From Pseudomonas sp. PA15(2017) (lineage in GTDB: Bacteria; Pseudomonadota; Gammaproteobacteria; Pseudomonadales; Pseudomonadaceae): a stretch of 54,789 bases of DNA. The DNA lies in the NCBI RefSeq assembly GCF_001945395.1, contig NZ_MSXV01000012.1:1-54789 (forward strand). The letters run 5' to 3'. The first letter of the stretch is position 1; each line of letters starts with the position of its first letter. A program made the translations under genes and the position numbers. This document shows, one piece after another, positions 1 to 8,719 of this stretch. The notes beneath the pieces are model-generated. The model searched no databases. It was not told the DNA's origin and saw only the letters and a list, made by a program, of their open reading frames with translations.

Positions 1-49
1 TGCTCACCTGAAAGGTTGGTCGCGACCTTTCGAATCGTACAAAAGCAAA

Positions 50-71
50 CGCCCCGAACAATGTCGGGGCG
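50..71. terminator. Hairpin at left edge, probable terminator
   Basis: An 8-bp perfect stem (CGCCCCGA / TCGGGGCG) closes on a 6-base loop. It resembles the stem of a factor-independent terminator, but no long T-run follows on the plus strand. The gene it would serve lies outside the window, so its direction is unknown. Confidence 0.4.
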
Positions 72-120
72 TCTGATGGGATCACTACCTGCATCAGCGA
101 GTTTTCACACGCTCTGCAAG

Positions 121-190
121 GCTCCCGTTTTTTATGCCTGCGCTCTGGGCATAAAAAACCGGAGAGCCTTAAGGGCACTCCGGTTTTTTC
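121..190. terminator. Tandem bidirectional terminator downstream of fpr
   Basis: Two overlapping hairpins are visible. The first pairs the arm around 121-139 with the arm around 148-168. The second has an AACCGGAG / CTCCGGTT stem (157-164 and 178-185) running into six T residues at 184-189. A-runs at 153-158 give the same structure a U-tract on the minus strand, so it can also end fpr transcripts arriving from the right. Confidence 0.75.
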
Positions 191-195
191 TACTA

Positions 196-326
196 GTGAC
201 TCAGGGAGCTTGCGAGCTAGAGCCATGCAAGGCGAAAACTGGCGAAAAAGCGGAGTGTACTTTTGTACATGAGCATTTTGAGTCAGTTTTCAACGCAGCA
301 GGGCCGACGCGCAGCTGCTCAACAGA
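196..326. repeat. Dispersed intergenic repeat, copy 1
   Basis: This non-coding stretch next to the fpr stop carries an imperfect hairpin (GAAAACTG near 234 pairs with CAGTTTTC near 284) enclosing a GTAC...GTAC core. Its centre is clearly related to 17257-17335: both read CAAGGC, then AAAAC, GGC, GAAAAAG and ATGAGCATTTT in the same order and spacing. Two copies in one window suggest a dispersed Pseudomonas intergenic element. Function unknown. Confidence 0.6.
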
Positions 327-1106
327 TCACTTCTCGACGAAGGCGCGCTCGATCAGGTAGTCACCCGGCTCGCGCATGCGCGCCGAAATCTTCAGGCCAA
401 AGCTGTCGAGCACTTCGCTGGTTTCGTCGAGCATGCTCGGGCTGCCGCAGATCATCGCGCGGTCGTCCTGAGGGTTGATCGGCGGCAGGCCGATGTCCGC
501 GAACAGCTTGCCGCTGCGCATCAGATCGGTCAGGCGGCCCTGGTTCTCGAACGGCTCGCGGGTCACGGTGGGGTAATAGATCAACTTCTCTTTCAGCGCG
601 TCGCCAAAGAACTCGTTCTGCGGCAGGTGCTCGGTGATGAATTCGCGGTAGGCCACTTCGTTGACGTAGCGTACACCGTGAACCAGGATCACCTTCTCGA
701 AACGCTCGTAGGTTTCCGGATCCTGGATCACGCTCATGAACGGCGCCAGGCCGGTGCCGGTGCTGAGCAGGTACAGGTGCTTGCCCGGATTGAGGTCGTC
801 GAGCACCAGCGTGCCGGTGGGCTTCTTGCTGATGATGACTTCGTCACCTTCCTTGAGGTGCTGCAGCTGGGAGGTCAGCGGGCCATCGGGCACCTTGATG
901 CTGAAGAATTCCAGGTGCTCTTCCCAGTTCGGGCTGGCGATGGAGTAGGCGCGCATGAGCGGACGGCCGTTTTCCTGCTGCAGGCCGATCATCACGAACT
1001 GGCCATTCTCGAAGCGCAGACCCGGGTCGCGGGTGCACTTGAAGCTGAACAGCGTGTCATTCCAGTGGTGAACACTCAGAACGCGTTCGTGGTTCATGTT
1101 GCTCAT
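327..1106 (-). CDS. fpr: Ferredoxin--NADP+ reductase Fpr
   Basis: Fpr moves electrons between NADPH and ferredoxin or flavodoxin in the cytoplasm and takes part in the oxidative-stress response of pseudomonads. The 259-residue product matches the bacterial FPR length. The FAD-binding RAYS motif is at residues 52-55 and the NADP-binding GTGLAP at 117-122; the family-typical C-terminus ends in ERAFVEK. An AGGAG ribosome-binding site lies about 10 bases upstream of the chosen ATG. The gene is divergent from finR and shares its promoter region. In other Pseudomonas, FinR is required for superoxide induction of fpr, so the same is inferred here. Confidence 0.96.
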   Translation of the reverse strand: MSNMNHERVLSVHHWNDTLFSFKCTRDPGLRFENGQFVMIGLQQENGRPLMRAYSIASPNWEEHLEFFSIKVPDGPLTSQLQHLKEGDEVIISKKPTGTLVLDDLNPGKHLYLLSTGTGLAPFMSVIQDPETYERFEKVILVHGVRYVNEVAYREFITEHLPQNEFFGDALKEKLIYYPTVTREPFENQGRLTDLMRSGKLFADIGLPPINPQDDRAMICGSPSMLDETSEVLDSFGLKISARMREPGDYLIERAFVEK

Positions 1107-1147
1107 GTACGGGGGCTCCTGAAAACGTCGGGCGCGCTGATTCTTAA

Positions 1148-1230
1148 GCGCAATTGCGCGGCATTCTAATCGCGGCCAGAATATCTGTTAAATGAATTAT
1201 CAAGATATGGGTTATCGGTTATATAGATAT
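1148..1230. promoter_or_regulatory. fpr-finR divergent control region with dyads
   Basis: The 122-base gap between the divergent fpr and finR starts holds a perfect 12-bp palindrome GCGCAATTGCGC (1148-1159) and an ATATCT / AGATAT inverted pair (1181-1186 and 1203-1208), with a further AGATAT at 1225-1230 overlapping the finR start. LysR-type regulators bind interrupted dyads, so these are candidate FinR sites. Assigning them to FinR is inference. Confidence 0.45.
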
Positions 1231-2155
1231 GCGATTTACACTCCGTCAACTCCAGGTATTCGTCGCCGTCGCCCAGCAGGAGAGCGTCTCCAAGGCCGCC
1301 TCGCAACTGGCCCTGTCGCAATCGGCGGCCAGCACCTCGATCAGCGAGCTGGAACGGCAATCCAGCTGCCAGCTGTTCGACCGCGCCGGCAAACGCCTGA
1401 GCCTCAACGCCCTGGGCCGCCAGTTGCTGCCCCAGGCCGTCGCCCTCCTCGATCAGGCCAAGGAGATCGAAGACCTGCTCAACGGTAAATCAGGCTTCGG
1501 CTCGCTGGCCGTCGGCGCCACGCTGACCATTGGCAACTACCTGGCCACCCTGCTGATCGGCGGTTTCATGAAAGTGCACCCGGAGAGCCAGGTGAAACTG
1601 CACGTGCAGAACACCGCACATATCGTGCAGCAGGTGGCTCATTACGAGATTGACCTGGGTCTAATCGAGGGTGACTGCAATCACCCGGACATCGAGGTGC
1701 AGAGCTGGGTCGAGGATGAGCTGGTGGTGTTCTGCGCGCCCCAGCACCCGCTGGCCAAACGCGGGCATGCCGGTATCCGCGAATTGAGCGGCGAGGACTG
1801 GATCCTGCGTGAACAGGGCTCCGGTACGCGGCTGACCTTCGATCAGGCCATGCGCCACCACTCCGATGCGCTCAACGTACGCCTCGAACTGGAACATACC
1901 GAGGCGATCAAGCGCGCGGTGGAGTCCGGCCTGGGCATCAGCTGCATTTCACGACTGGCGCTGCGCGATGCCTTTCGCCGTGGCAGCCTGGTTCCCGTGG
2001 AAACGCCGGATCTGGACCTGCGCCGGCAGTTTTATTTCATCTGGCACCGCCAGAAATACCAGACCGCCGCCATGCGTGAATTTCTCGACATGTGCCGGGC
2101 GCTGACCGCCGGCATTCGCCGCAGCGACGAGATCGTCTTGCCAGCGGTGCGCTAG
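1229..2155 (+). CDS. finR: LysR-type regulator FinR
   Basis: This 308-residue protein has an N-terminal winged helix-turn-helix (about residues 3-60, recognition region near 18-42) and a periplasmic-binding-protein-like effector domain (about 90-295), the LysR layout. The divergent fpr gene identifies it as FinR, which other pseudomonads need for fpr induction by superoxide generators. No strong ribosome-binding site precedes the ATG at 1229, and that ATG overlaps an AGATAT repeat, which hints at autoregulation. The stop codon lies inside the left arm of the palindromic element that begins at 2151, so the last codons abut a repeat. Confidence 0.9.
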   Translation: MRFTLRQLQVFVAVAQQESVSKAASQLALSQSAASTSISELERQSSCQLFDRAGKRLSLNALGRQLLPQAVALLDQAKEIEDLLNGKSGFGSLAVGATLTIGNYLATLLIGGFMKVHPESQVKLHVQNTAHIVQQVAHYEIDLGLIEGDCNHPDIEVQSWVEDELVVFCAPQHPLAKRGHAGIRELSGEDWILREQGSGTRLTFDQAMRHHSDALNVRLELEHTEAIKRAVESGLGISCISRLALRDAFRRGSLVPVETPDLDLRRQFYFIWHRQKYQTAAMREFLDMCRALTAGIRRSDEIVLPAVR

Positions 2156-2436
2156 GGTCTGCTCCCGTTTCAGCGCGAGCCGCGTTGCCGCGAGAAATGG
2201 CCTCCGCTTAGGCGCAGGACGCAGGGAATGGACTAGCCGTCCGCGTCTTCCCTTGCCAAGTCCTGCAACGACAGCGGAGGTCATTTCCCGCGCAACCCGG
2301 AGGGCCGGGCCAGTTTTTGCGCGACGCGGCGTTACTCGATGGCTCATTTGGCCTGCCAAACTTCGCATCTCGTGCCTTGCCTCGTGCAAAAACTGGCTCC
2401 GGCGCGGCCGTGCGTGAAACGGGAACAGACCCTAGC
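2151..2436. repeat. 286-bp cloverleaf-like palindromic element
   Basis: Outer arms of 22 bases (2151-2172 and 2415-2436) are inverted copies with one mismatch, ending in GCTA/TAGC. Two large hairpins lie inside. One pairs 2184-2208 with 2273-2296 and contains a further GCAGGAC/GTCCTGC stem. The other pairs GCCAGTTTTTGC (2309-2320) with its complement at 2386-2397 and has a TTTGGC/GCCAAA tip. The element fills the whole gap between the convergent finR and dgkA stops. It looks like a non-autonomous, MITE-like repeat and could end transcription from both sides. No coding capacity was seen. Confidence 0.7.
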
Positions 2437-2438
2437 CG

Positions 2439-2804
2439 CTATCCGAGCAGGATCAACGCCCATACGCTGGCGATCAGCGTCAGGGACACCAATTGCGCAG
2501 CGCTGCCCATGTCCTTGGCGGTCTTGGACAATGGGTGCAGGTCCAGGGAAATACGGTCGATGGCCGCCTCGACCGCCGAATTGAGCAGTTCGACGATCAG
2601 CGCCAGCAGGCAGACGGCGACCATCAGCGCGCGCTCGACGCGGCTGATATCGAGCAACAGCGCAACGGGAATCAGCACCACGTTGAGCAGCACCAACTGG
2701 CGAAATGCCGCTTCGCCAGTGAAGGCCGCGCGCAGGCCATCGAGCGAGTAGCCTGCGGCATTGAGAATACGCTTGAGACCGGTTTGTCCTTTGAACGGCG
2801 ACAT
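2439..2804 (-). CDS. dgkA: Diacylglycerol kinase DgkA
   Basis: DgkA is an inner-membrane enzyme that phosphorylates diacylglycerol to phosphatidate, recycling lipid left after membrane-derived glucan synthesis. The 121-residue product has three hydrophobic helices and the family motif ELLNSAVEAAID, with the likely catalytic glutamate at position 79 and Lys97-Asp98 in the KDMGSAA segment. The start at MSPFKGQ fits homologue length; an upstream in-frame ATG at 2852 would add 16 residues lacking conserved character. The stop lies three bases from the palindromic element. The next gene leftwards, finR, converges on it. Confidence 0.93.
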   Translation of the reverse strand: MSPFKGQTGLKRILNAAGYSLDGLRAAFTGEAAFRQLVLLNVVLIPVALLLDISRVERALMVAVCLLALIVELLNSAVEAAIDRISLDLHPLSKTAKDMGSAAQLVSLTLIASVWALILLG

Positions 2805-2885
2805 GGGCAATGAGCTATGGCAGAGAAAGGCGCGCAGGGTACGCGAGCGCATCGTGAAAATCTCGTGAAATGCGCCACAAACCCA

Positions 2886-3536
2886 TCAGGCGGCCGGCAC
2901 CGACTCCAACTGCTGCAGCAGTAGCGCGGCCTGGGTCCGGGTGCGCACCCCGAGCTTGCGGAAAATGGCCGTTACATGGGCCTTCACCGTCGCTTCGGAA
3001 ACGCTCAGCTCAAAGGCGATCTGCTTGTTCAGCAGGCCTTCGCAGACCATGGTCAGCACCCGGAACTGCTGCGGCGTGAGGCTGGCAAGGCCAGCACTGG
3101 CCGCTTTCGCCTCGGAGGACAGGCTGATCGCTTCCTCGCTTTGTGGCGGCCACCAGACTTCGCCTTCCAGCACCTGGCGCACGGCCTGCTGGATCACTTC
3201 CAGCGAACTGGATTTGGGAATGAAGCCGCTGGCGCCGAACTCACGGGAGCGCACCACCACGGCCGCTTCTTCCTGGGCGGAAATCATCACCACCGGAATC
3301 TGCGGATACTGGCCGCGCAGCAACACCAGCCCGGAGAACCCGTAGGCACCGGGCATGTTGAGATCGAGCAGGACCAGATCCCAGTCGGTCTTCTCGGCCA
3401 GCCGGGCTTCCAGCTCGGCGATGCTGGCGACTTCCACCAGGCGCACGCCGGAGCCGAGGCCCATCGTCAAGGCTTGCTGCAGCGCACTGCGAAACAGCGG
3501 ATGATCATCAGCTATCAGGATTTCGTAAGCGACCAT
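2886..3536 (-). CDS. erdR: LuxR-family response regulator, ErdR type
   Basis: The 216-residue protein has a receiver domain (about 4-125) with phosphoacceptor Asp58 in LLDLNMPG and the acidic pair at residues 10-11, followed by a LuxR-type helix-turn-helix (about 148-208). It matches ErdR, a regulator in the ethanol-oxidation cascade of P. aeruginosa, where it also lies next to dgkA. No sensor kinase gene is adjacent, so its partner must be elsewhere. The ATG at 3536 was chosen because it starts the receiver domain and is preceded by AGGAT; upstream in-frame codons would overlap the neighbouring leader. Confidence 0.85.
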   Translation of the reverse strand: MVAYEILIADDHPLFRSALQQALTMGLGSGVRLVEVASIAELEARLAEKTDWDLVLLDLNMPGAYGFSGLVLLRGQYPQIPVVMISAQEEAAVVVRSREFGASGFIPKSSSLEVIQQAVRQVLEGEVWWPPQSEEAISLSSEAKAASAGLASLTPQQFRVLTMVCEGLLNKQIAFELSVSEATVKAHVTAIFRKLGVRTRTQAALLLQQLESVPAA

Positions 3537-3694
3537 GGCAGATCCTGTTCTTTTTATAGGCATACCGTGCTGCAGACCCCATCTGCCTGACAGTGCGGCG
3601 TACGGCGCCCGCCAGCATGCCGAGCGCAAGCGGGGTGGTCAAGCGCAGCGCTTTGCGGCAAAGTCTGCGGCCTTTTTGCAGGAAGCTCACCACC

Positions 3695-4591
3695 ATGCCC
3701 AACCACGCGCTGCGCGCCGACTTGCTGATGCTGGTCACCGCGATGATCTGGGGCTCGTCTTTCGTCGCCCAGCGCCTGGGAATGGATGCCATCGGGCCGT
3801 TCCTGTACAGCGGCCTGCGTTTCGCCCTGGCGGTGGTGGTGCTGCTGCCGGTGATCGTGCTGCTGCGTCGCCGCAGCGTTCAACCGGCCTCGCCCATCAG
3901 CCGCCCGGTATTGCTTGGCGGCAGCCTGATGGGCGCGGTGCTGGCGCTGGGCATCAACCTGCAGCAAGTCGGCCTGCTGTTCACCAGCGTCACCAACTCA
4001 GGCTTCATCACCGGCCTCTATGTAATCGTGGTACCCCTGCTCGGCCTGCTACTGGGCCACAAGACCGGGCAGGGCATCTGGCTGGGTGCTTCGCTGGCAG
4101 TGCTTGGCATGTTCCTGCTCAGCGTCGGCGAGGGCTTCCATGTCGCTTCAGGCGACCTGCTGCAGCTGGCCGGCGCCTTCGTCTGGGGCATTCACGTGCT
4201 GTTGGTGGGCGTTTTCGCAGCCCGCCATGATGCGCTGCTCCTGGCCTTGGTGCAGTTCATCACCTGCGCGGTGATCAGCCTCGCCCTGGCCCTGGTCTAC
4301 GAACGGCTACCCGGCACCGAGATCATCCAGGCGCTGCCTGCAATTCTCTACGGCGGCATCTTTGGCGTGGCGGTGGGCTTTACCTTGCAGGTCATCGCCC
4401 AGAAGCATGCGATTGCTTCCCACGCGGCGATCATCCTGTCCCTGGAGGCCGTGTTCGCTGCCATCGCCGGGGCCTTGCTGCTGGGCGAGTCGCTTTCCTC
4501 GCGCGGCTACGTTGGTTGCGGGCTGATGTTCGCCGGCATGCTGCTCGCCCAGCTGTGGCCGAAGCCGGCGAGCATCAAAGAAACGGCTTGA
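3695..4591 (+). CDS. EamA/DMT-family transporter
   Basis: This 298-residue integral membrane protein has about ten hydrophobic segments in two repeated halves, each an EamA domain, as in drug/metabolite exporters. The first half starts with the family-typical TAMIWGSSFVAQR stretch. The substrate cannot be read from the sequence. The ATG at 3695 is preceded by AGGAAG at good spacing. Its 3' end overlaps the 3' end of the convergent DTW-domain gene by 17 bases, so no terminator separates them. Confidence 0.88.
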   Translation: MPNHALRADLLMLVTAMIWGSSFVAQRLGMDAIGPFLYSGLRFALAVVVLLPVIVLLRRRSVQPASPISRPVLLGGSLMGAVLALGINLQQVGLLFTSVTNSGFITGLYVIVVPLLGLLLGHKTGQGIWLGASLAVLGMFLLSVGEGFHVASGDLLQLAGAFVWGIHVLLVGVFAARHDALLLALVQFITCAVISLALALVYERLPGTEIIQALPAILYGGIFGVAVGFTLQVIAQKHAIASHAAIILSLEAVFAAIAGALLLGESLSSRGYVGCGLMFAGMLLAQLWPKPASIKETA

Positions 4592-5285
4592 GTCGCGCGT
4601 GCAGGTCGTCGTCGAGGTTTACGGCGCGGGGCGCCTTGGAGGCCAGGTAATGCTCGCTGAATACGTCCAGGTAGGCATTCAGGGCATCGGCAGCGCGCTC
4701 GTCACCGGCCAACTCCAGGCACATGGCCGCGACCTCCGCGGTGCACAGGTGATCATCACGCTTGGAGCGTCGTAACCGATAGCGCGACAGCGCCTCCGGC
4801 TGCAGACTGAGCACCGGCAGGCCATCCAGATAAGGGCTCTTGCGAAACATCTTGCGCGCCTGCGTCCAGGTCGCATCGAGCAACACGAACAGCGGCCGCT
4901 TGCCGGTCGTGGTATCGACCGACGTCACCACCCGCTCGGGTTCGGCATATTCGCCAGGAAACACCAGATAAGGTTGCCACTGCTGGTCATCGAGCAAGGC
5001 CGGCAGCGCCGCGTCGAACTCGGTTCGCGACCAGCCGAAAGCCGAGGTATCGGCCACCACGTCAGCAATCAGCCAGCCCGTATTGCTGGGTTTCAGCGCC
5101 TCGACATCATGCATCACCAGGCACACACCGGCGTCGGCAGAGACATTCGGCTTCCACCCGCACAGGCAGTGCGTACTCGCCAGGCGGCACTGCGGGCAAC
5201 GCGCAGCCCGCGAGCCCCGGGCCAGAAAGGGTTTTACGCTACGCGCCAGGCGCGCGGCGCGTAGTGCGTGAACGGCGTGAGTCAT
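4575..5285 (-). CDS. DTW-domain tRNA-uridine aminocarboxypropyltransferase
   Basis: DTW-domain enzymes (TapT/TuaA family) transfer the 3-amino-3-carboxypropyl group of S-adenosylmethionine to a uridine in tRNA, giving acp3U. The product has 236 residues. It carries an N-terminal cysteine cluster (CPQC, then CLC) likely to bind zinc, and the hallmark motif, here D-A-T-W, within LLDATWTQARKM. The ATG at 5285 is preferred over the far upstream 5447 because conserved sequence begins near it. The gene is divergent from the exported-protein gene at 5529. The tRNA target is inferred from family knowledge. Confidence 0.85.
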   Translation of the reverse strand: MTHAVHALRAARLARSVKPFLARGSRAARCPQCRLASTHCLCGWKPNVSADAGVCLVMHDVEALKPSNTGWLIADVVADTSAFGWSRTEFDAALPALLDDQQWQPYLVFPGEYAEPERVVTSVDTTTGKRPLFVLLDATWTQARKMFRKSPYLDGLPVLSLQPEALSRYRLRRSKRDDHLCTAEVAAMCLELAGDERAADALNAYLDVFSEHYLASKAPRAVNLDDDLHARLKPFL

Positions 5286-5528
5286 GGACGCTCGCTCGAT
5301 GGGGTGAAGATCACGCGATGAAAAGCAGGTAAATACATGACTGGCCGAGTCGCCTGGCAAGGGGGTGCATAGTTTACCAAGTGCTGGCCATGCAGTGCCG
5401 CTCAATACGCACGCCGCACAGGCGACAAGCTTGGTAACATCGATCATCGGTTGTCGACGTATTCGCCAGAACGAACATAACCAGAAGAGCCCGGTCTATT
5501 ACCGCTCACTGCCTTCAGGAGTCTGCTC

Positions 5529-5930
5529 ATGCAGCGTATCGCCCTATCCGTTCTCCTCGCCAGCCTGCTCCTGCCAGCCGCTCACGCTGCGTCGCTCAAG
5601 GATTACGAGCTCACCAAAACCCTGGAAAAGGTGGCCAAGGAAAGCAGCGCCGGCACGCCGCGCGCCATCAACGAAGACATTCTCGACCGCGGTTACACCG
5701 TCCAGGGCAACGAGCTGATCAACCACCTCAGCGTCCGCCCCTCCCATGCCTCGCAAATGCGCGGCAACCCCGATACCGTTCGCGCTCAGTTGACCAACAG
5801 CGTGTGCAGCAATCCAGGCTTTCGCAAGCTGCTGGCCAGCGGTGCAGTGCTGCGCTACGACTTCAGCGAGATACAGAGCAACCGCCCCATTACTACCGAG
5901 CGCTTCGGCAAGGCCGACTGTCGCCTGTAA
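5529..5930 (+). CDS. Small exported protein, PA3611 family
   Basis: The 133-residue product begins with a clear signal peptide (about 1-20, ending AHAA), so it is probably periplasmic or secreted. The mature part is rich in conserved polar residues and has two cysteines (near the middle and four residues from the end) that could form a disulfide. It resembles P. aeruginosa PA3611, a quorum-sensing-regulated protein linked to virulence whose molecular activity is not established. AGGAG precedes the ATG. The LOG-family gene follows 51 bases later on the same strand. Confidence 0.8.
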   Translation: MQRIALSVLLASLLLPAAHAASLKDYELTKTLEKVAKESSAGTPRAINEDILDRGYTVQGNELINHLSVRPSHASQMRGNPDTVRAQLTNSVCSNPGFRKLLASGAVLRYDFSEIQSNRPITTERFGKADCRL

Positions 5931-5981
5931 GTCATGGGGTTGTGCTAGAACTCGGGGCATTGACGCATAAGGAGTAGCGCA

Positions 5982-7043
5982 ATGGACAACCACGCGAATG
6001 GCAGCCTGCCGGCGAGCGGCGATGCACTGGCAGCCGAGCTGGATGCCCTGGCGGCGCTGATCACGCCAGCGGGTAGCGCCAACGTCGAGCTGTACCGGGA
6101 AATGCTCGTCACCGTGGCGCGCATGGCCCAGGCCGACCGCAATCGCTGGGATGCCAAGATCATGCTGCAGACCTTGCGTGAGCTCGAGCGCGCGTTCGCC
6201 ATGCTCGGTCGCTTTCGCCATCGCCGCAAGGTCACCGTGTTCGGCTCGGCGCGCACCCTACCCGGTCATCCGGTCTACGCCCTGGCGCGGCAGCTGGGCG
6301 AGACACTCGCCCGCCATGACCTGATGGTGATCACCGGCGCCGGGGGCGGCATCATGGCCGCCGCCCACGAAGGCGCGGGCCGCGACAACAGCCTGGGCTT
6401 CAACATCACCCTGCCCTTCGAGCAATCCGCCAATGCGGTCATGAAAGGCAGCGACAACCTGCTGTCCTTCCATTTCTTCTTTCTGCGCAAGCTGTTCTTC
6501 GTCAAGGAAGCCGACGCACTGGTGCTTTGCCCCGGCGGCTTCGGCACCCTGGATGAAGCTCTGGAAGTGATCACCCTGATCCAGACCGGCAAGAGCCCGT
6601 TGGTACCGGTGATCCTGCTCGACGAGCCGGATGGCACCTTTTGGCAGGGCTTGCTCGATTACATCCAGCAGAATCTGGACAGCAACGGCTACATCCTGTC
6701 CAGCGACCTGAACCTGATGCGCCTGGTACACGACGCCGAGTCGGCCGCCCGGGAAATCGATCGTTTCTACGCCAACTACCATTCCAGCCGCTGGCTGCAG
6801 GATCAGTTCGTGGTACGCATGCGCCATCCCCTTACCGACGACGCATTAAGCCAGTTGAACCTGCAGTTCAGCGACCTGTGCAAGCATGGCGACATCCAGC
6901 AGCAACCAGCCGGTAACGAACGCGTCGACGGTGCCGAGCTGCATAAACTGCCAAGGCTGACGTTCGCCTTTAGCGGACGTAATGCAGGACGTTTGCGGGA
7001 ATTGCTCGACGTGATCAATCAGCCGCCGCATTGGCTGAGCTGA
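5982..7043 (+). CDS. LOG-family (TIGR00730) Rossmann-fold protein
   Basis: This 353-residue protein contains the lysine-decarboxylase-like fold of the LOG family, with TGAGGGIM at residues 118-125 and the diagnostic PGGFGTLDE at 184-192. Short LOG proteins hydrolyse cytokinin or AMP ribotides to the free base and ribose 5-phosphate. This is a long version with extra N- and C-terminal regions, and its substrate is not established. AAGGAG precedes the ATG. It converges on recX, with a 76-base gap holding only a weak GACGCC/GGCGTC hairpin. Confidence 0.85.
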   Translation: MDNHANGSLPASGDALAAELDALAALITPAGSANVELYREMLVTVARMAQADRNRWDAKIMLQTLRELERAFAMLGRFRHRRKVTVFGSARTLPGHPVYALARQLGETLARHDLMVITGAGGGIMAAAHEGAGRDNSLGFNITLPFEQSANAVMKGSDNLLSFHFFFLRKLFFVKEADALVLCPGGFGTLDEALEVITLIQTGKSPLVPVILLDEPDGTFWQGLLDYIQQNLDSNGYILSSDLNLMRLVHDAESAAREIDRFYANYHSSRWLQDQFVVRMRHPLTDDALSQLNLQFSDLCKHGDIQQQPAGNERVDGAELHKLPRLTFAFSGRNAGRLRELLDVINQPPHWLS

Positions 7044-7119
7044 ACATGACGCCAAAAGGAGAGACACGCCTGGGCGTCAGGTATGGCGAACCGGGTGGCT
7101 CGACCTGAATGGGCGCAGA

Positions 7120-7584
7120 TCAGTCGTCGAAGCCGCCACGCAACAATTGACCGACCAGATCCATCGGATAGCCGCGATAGACCAGAAAACGCATCTGCTT
7201 GGCTCGCTCGCGAGCGTCGTCGGGTAACTGCCCGGCAAACTTGCGCTGCCAGGTTTCCCGCAAGCCCTCGCGCCAATCGATACCGCTGTCGCGCAGCGCC
7301 TGGTCGATATCCGCTCGCGCCAGGCCGCGCTGGGACAGATCATCGCGAATGCGCTGCGGGCCGAACCCCGAGCGCGCGCGATAACTGATGAAGCTCTCCA
7401 GATAACGCGCTTCGGACAACAGCCCTTCTTCGCTCAGGCGATCGAGGGCTGTTTCGATGTGCTCGTCGCTGGCTCCGCGCTGGCGCAACTTGCGCGCCAG
7501 CTCGACACGCCCGTGTTCGCGGCGAGCCAGCAGGTCCATGGCGGCATGCCGCACCGCCGCGCTGTTATCCAGAACAGCGGGCAT
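7120..7584 (-). CDS. recX: Regulatory protein RecX
   Basis: RecX binds RecA filaments and restrains recombinase and coprotease activity. The 154-residue product is made of the three-helix repeats of the family, with [21 protein letters not shown] typical of the central part split by its helix turns. Its ATG overlaps the recA stop as TGATG, so it is translationally coupled to recA and transcribed with it under LexA control. The short overlap fits the low RecX-to-RecA ratio seen in other bacteria. Confidence 0.93.
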   Translation of the reverse strand: MPAVLDNSAAVRHAAMDLLARREHGRVELARKLRQRGASDEHIETALDRLSEEGLLSEARYLESFISYRARSGFGPQRIRDDLSQRGLARADIDQALRDSGIDWREGLRETWQRKFAGQLPDDARERAKQMRFLVYRGYPMDLVGQLLRGGFDD

Positions 7585-8636
7585 CAGAAGTTAGCTTCGG
7601 TATCCGCCAGATCATCAACCGTGGCACCGGCTTTTGCCGCCGGGCCAGACACGACCAGCAGCTTGTCGCGAATCTGGCCTTCGATCTCGCGGGCCACTTC
7701 CACGTTGTCCTCCAGGAACTTAGCAGCATTGGCCTTGCCCTGACCGATCTTGTTGCCTTTGTAGCTGTACCAGGCACCGGATTTCTCGACCAGCCCCTGC
7801 TGCACGCCGAGGTCGATGATTTCACCGTTACGGTAGATACCCTTGCCGTAGAGAATCTGAAACTCGGCCTGACGGAAAGGCGGGGCGACCTTGTTCTTCA
7901 CCACTTTTACTCGGGTTTCGCTACCGACGACCTCATCACCCTCTTTCACCGCGCCGGTGCGGCGGATGTCGAGGCGAACCGAGGCGTAGAACTTCAGGGC
8001 GTTACCACCGGTGGTAGTTTCCGGGCTACCGAACATCACGCCGATCTTCATGCGGATCTGGTTGATGAAGATCACCAGGCAGTTGGCGTTCTTGATGTTG
8101 CCGGTGATCTTGCGCAGCGCCTGGCTCATCAAGCGAGCCTGCAGGCCGACGTGCATGTCGCCCATCTCACCTTCGATTTCCGCTTTCGGCACCAGGGCGG
8201 CAACGGAGTCGACGATGATCACGTCGATGGCGTTGGAGCGCACCAGCATGTCGGTGATTTCCAGGGCCTGCTCACCGGTATCCGGCTGCGAGACCAGCAG
8301 GTCGTCGACGTTGACGCCCAGCTTGCCGGCGTAGTCGGGGTCCAGCGCGTGCTCGGCGTCGACGAAGGCGCAGGTGGCGCCTGCCTTCTGCGCTTCGGCG
8401 ATGACCTGCAGGGTCAGCGTGGTCTTGCCCGAGGATTCCGGGCCGTAGATTTCCACGATCCGGCCTTTCGGCAAGCCGCCAATGCCCAGCGCGATGTCCA
8501 GGCCCAGGGAGCCGGTGGAAATGGCCGGAATGGCCTGACGGTCGTGATCGCCCATGCGCATGACCGCGCCCTTGCCGAACTGTTTCTCGATCTGGCCCAG
8601 GGCAGCCGCCAACGCGCGCTTCTTGTTCTCGTCCAT
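7584..8636 (-). CDS. recA: Recombinase RecA
   Basis: RecA forms filaments on single-stranded DNA, catalyses strand exchange and triggers LexA self-cleavage. The 350-residue sequence has Walker A GPESSGKT at 65-72 and the usual acidic C-terminus. The MDENKK start at 8636 has GAGG just upstream and matches known Pseudomonas RecA N-termini; an in-frame ATG four codons earlier is less likely. A LexA box 41 bases upstream of the start shows SOS regulation. recX follows directly. Confidence 0.98.
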   Translation of the reverse strand: MDENKKRALAAALGQIEKQFGKGAVMRMGDHDRQAIPAISTGSLGLDIALGIGGLPKGRIVEIYGPESSGKTTLTLQVIAEAQKAGATCAFVDAEHALDPDYAGKLGVNVDDLLVSQPDTGEQALEITDMLVRSNAIDVIIVDSVAALVPKAEIEGEMGDMHVGLQARLMSQALRKITGNIKNANCLVIFINQIRMKIGVMFGSPETTTGGNALKFYASVRLDIRRTGAVKEGDEVVGSETRVKVVKNKVAPPFRQAEFQILYGKGIYRNGEIIDLGVQQGLVEKSGAWYSYKGNKIGQGKANAAKFLEDNVEVAREIEGQIRDKLLVVSGPAAKAGATVDDLADTEANF

Positions 8637-8676
8637 TGTATTCCTCACGTGATCAGAAGGGCCTGACGGCCAATAA

Positions 8677-8692
8677 CTGTATAAGTAGACAG
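8677..8692 (-). promoter_or_regulatory. LexA box of recA
   Basis: Read on the minus strand this is CTGTCTACTTATACAG, a good match to the CTG-N10-CAG SOS operator. It ends 41 bases before the recA ATG, the usual place for LexA to overlap the promoter. It controls recA-recX. Confidence 0.9.
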
Positions 8693-8719
8693 TATTATTC
8701 CACAGGGTTCGGTACTCGC

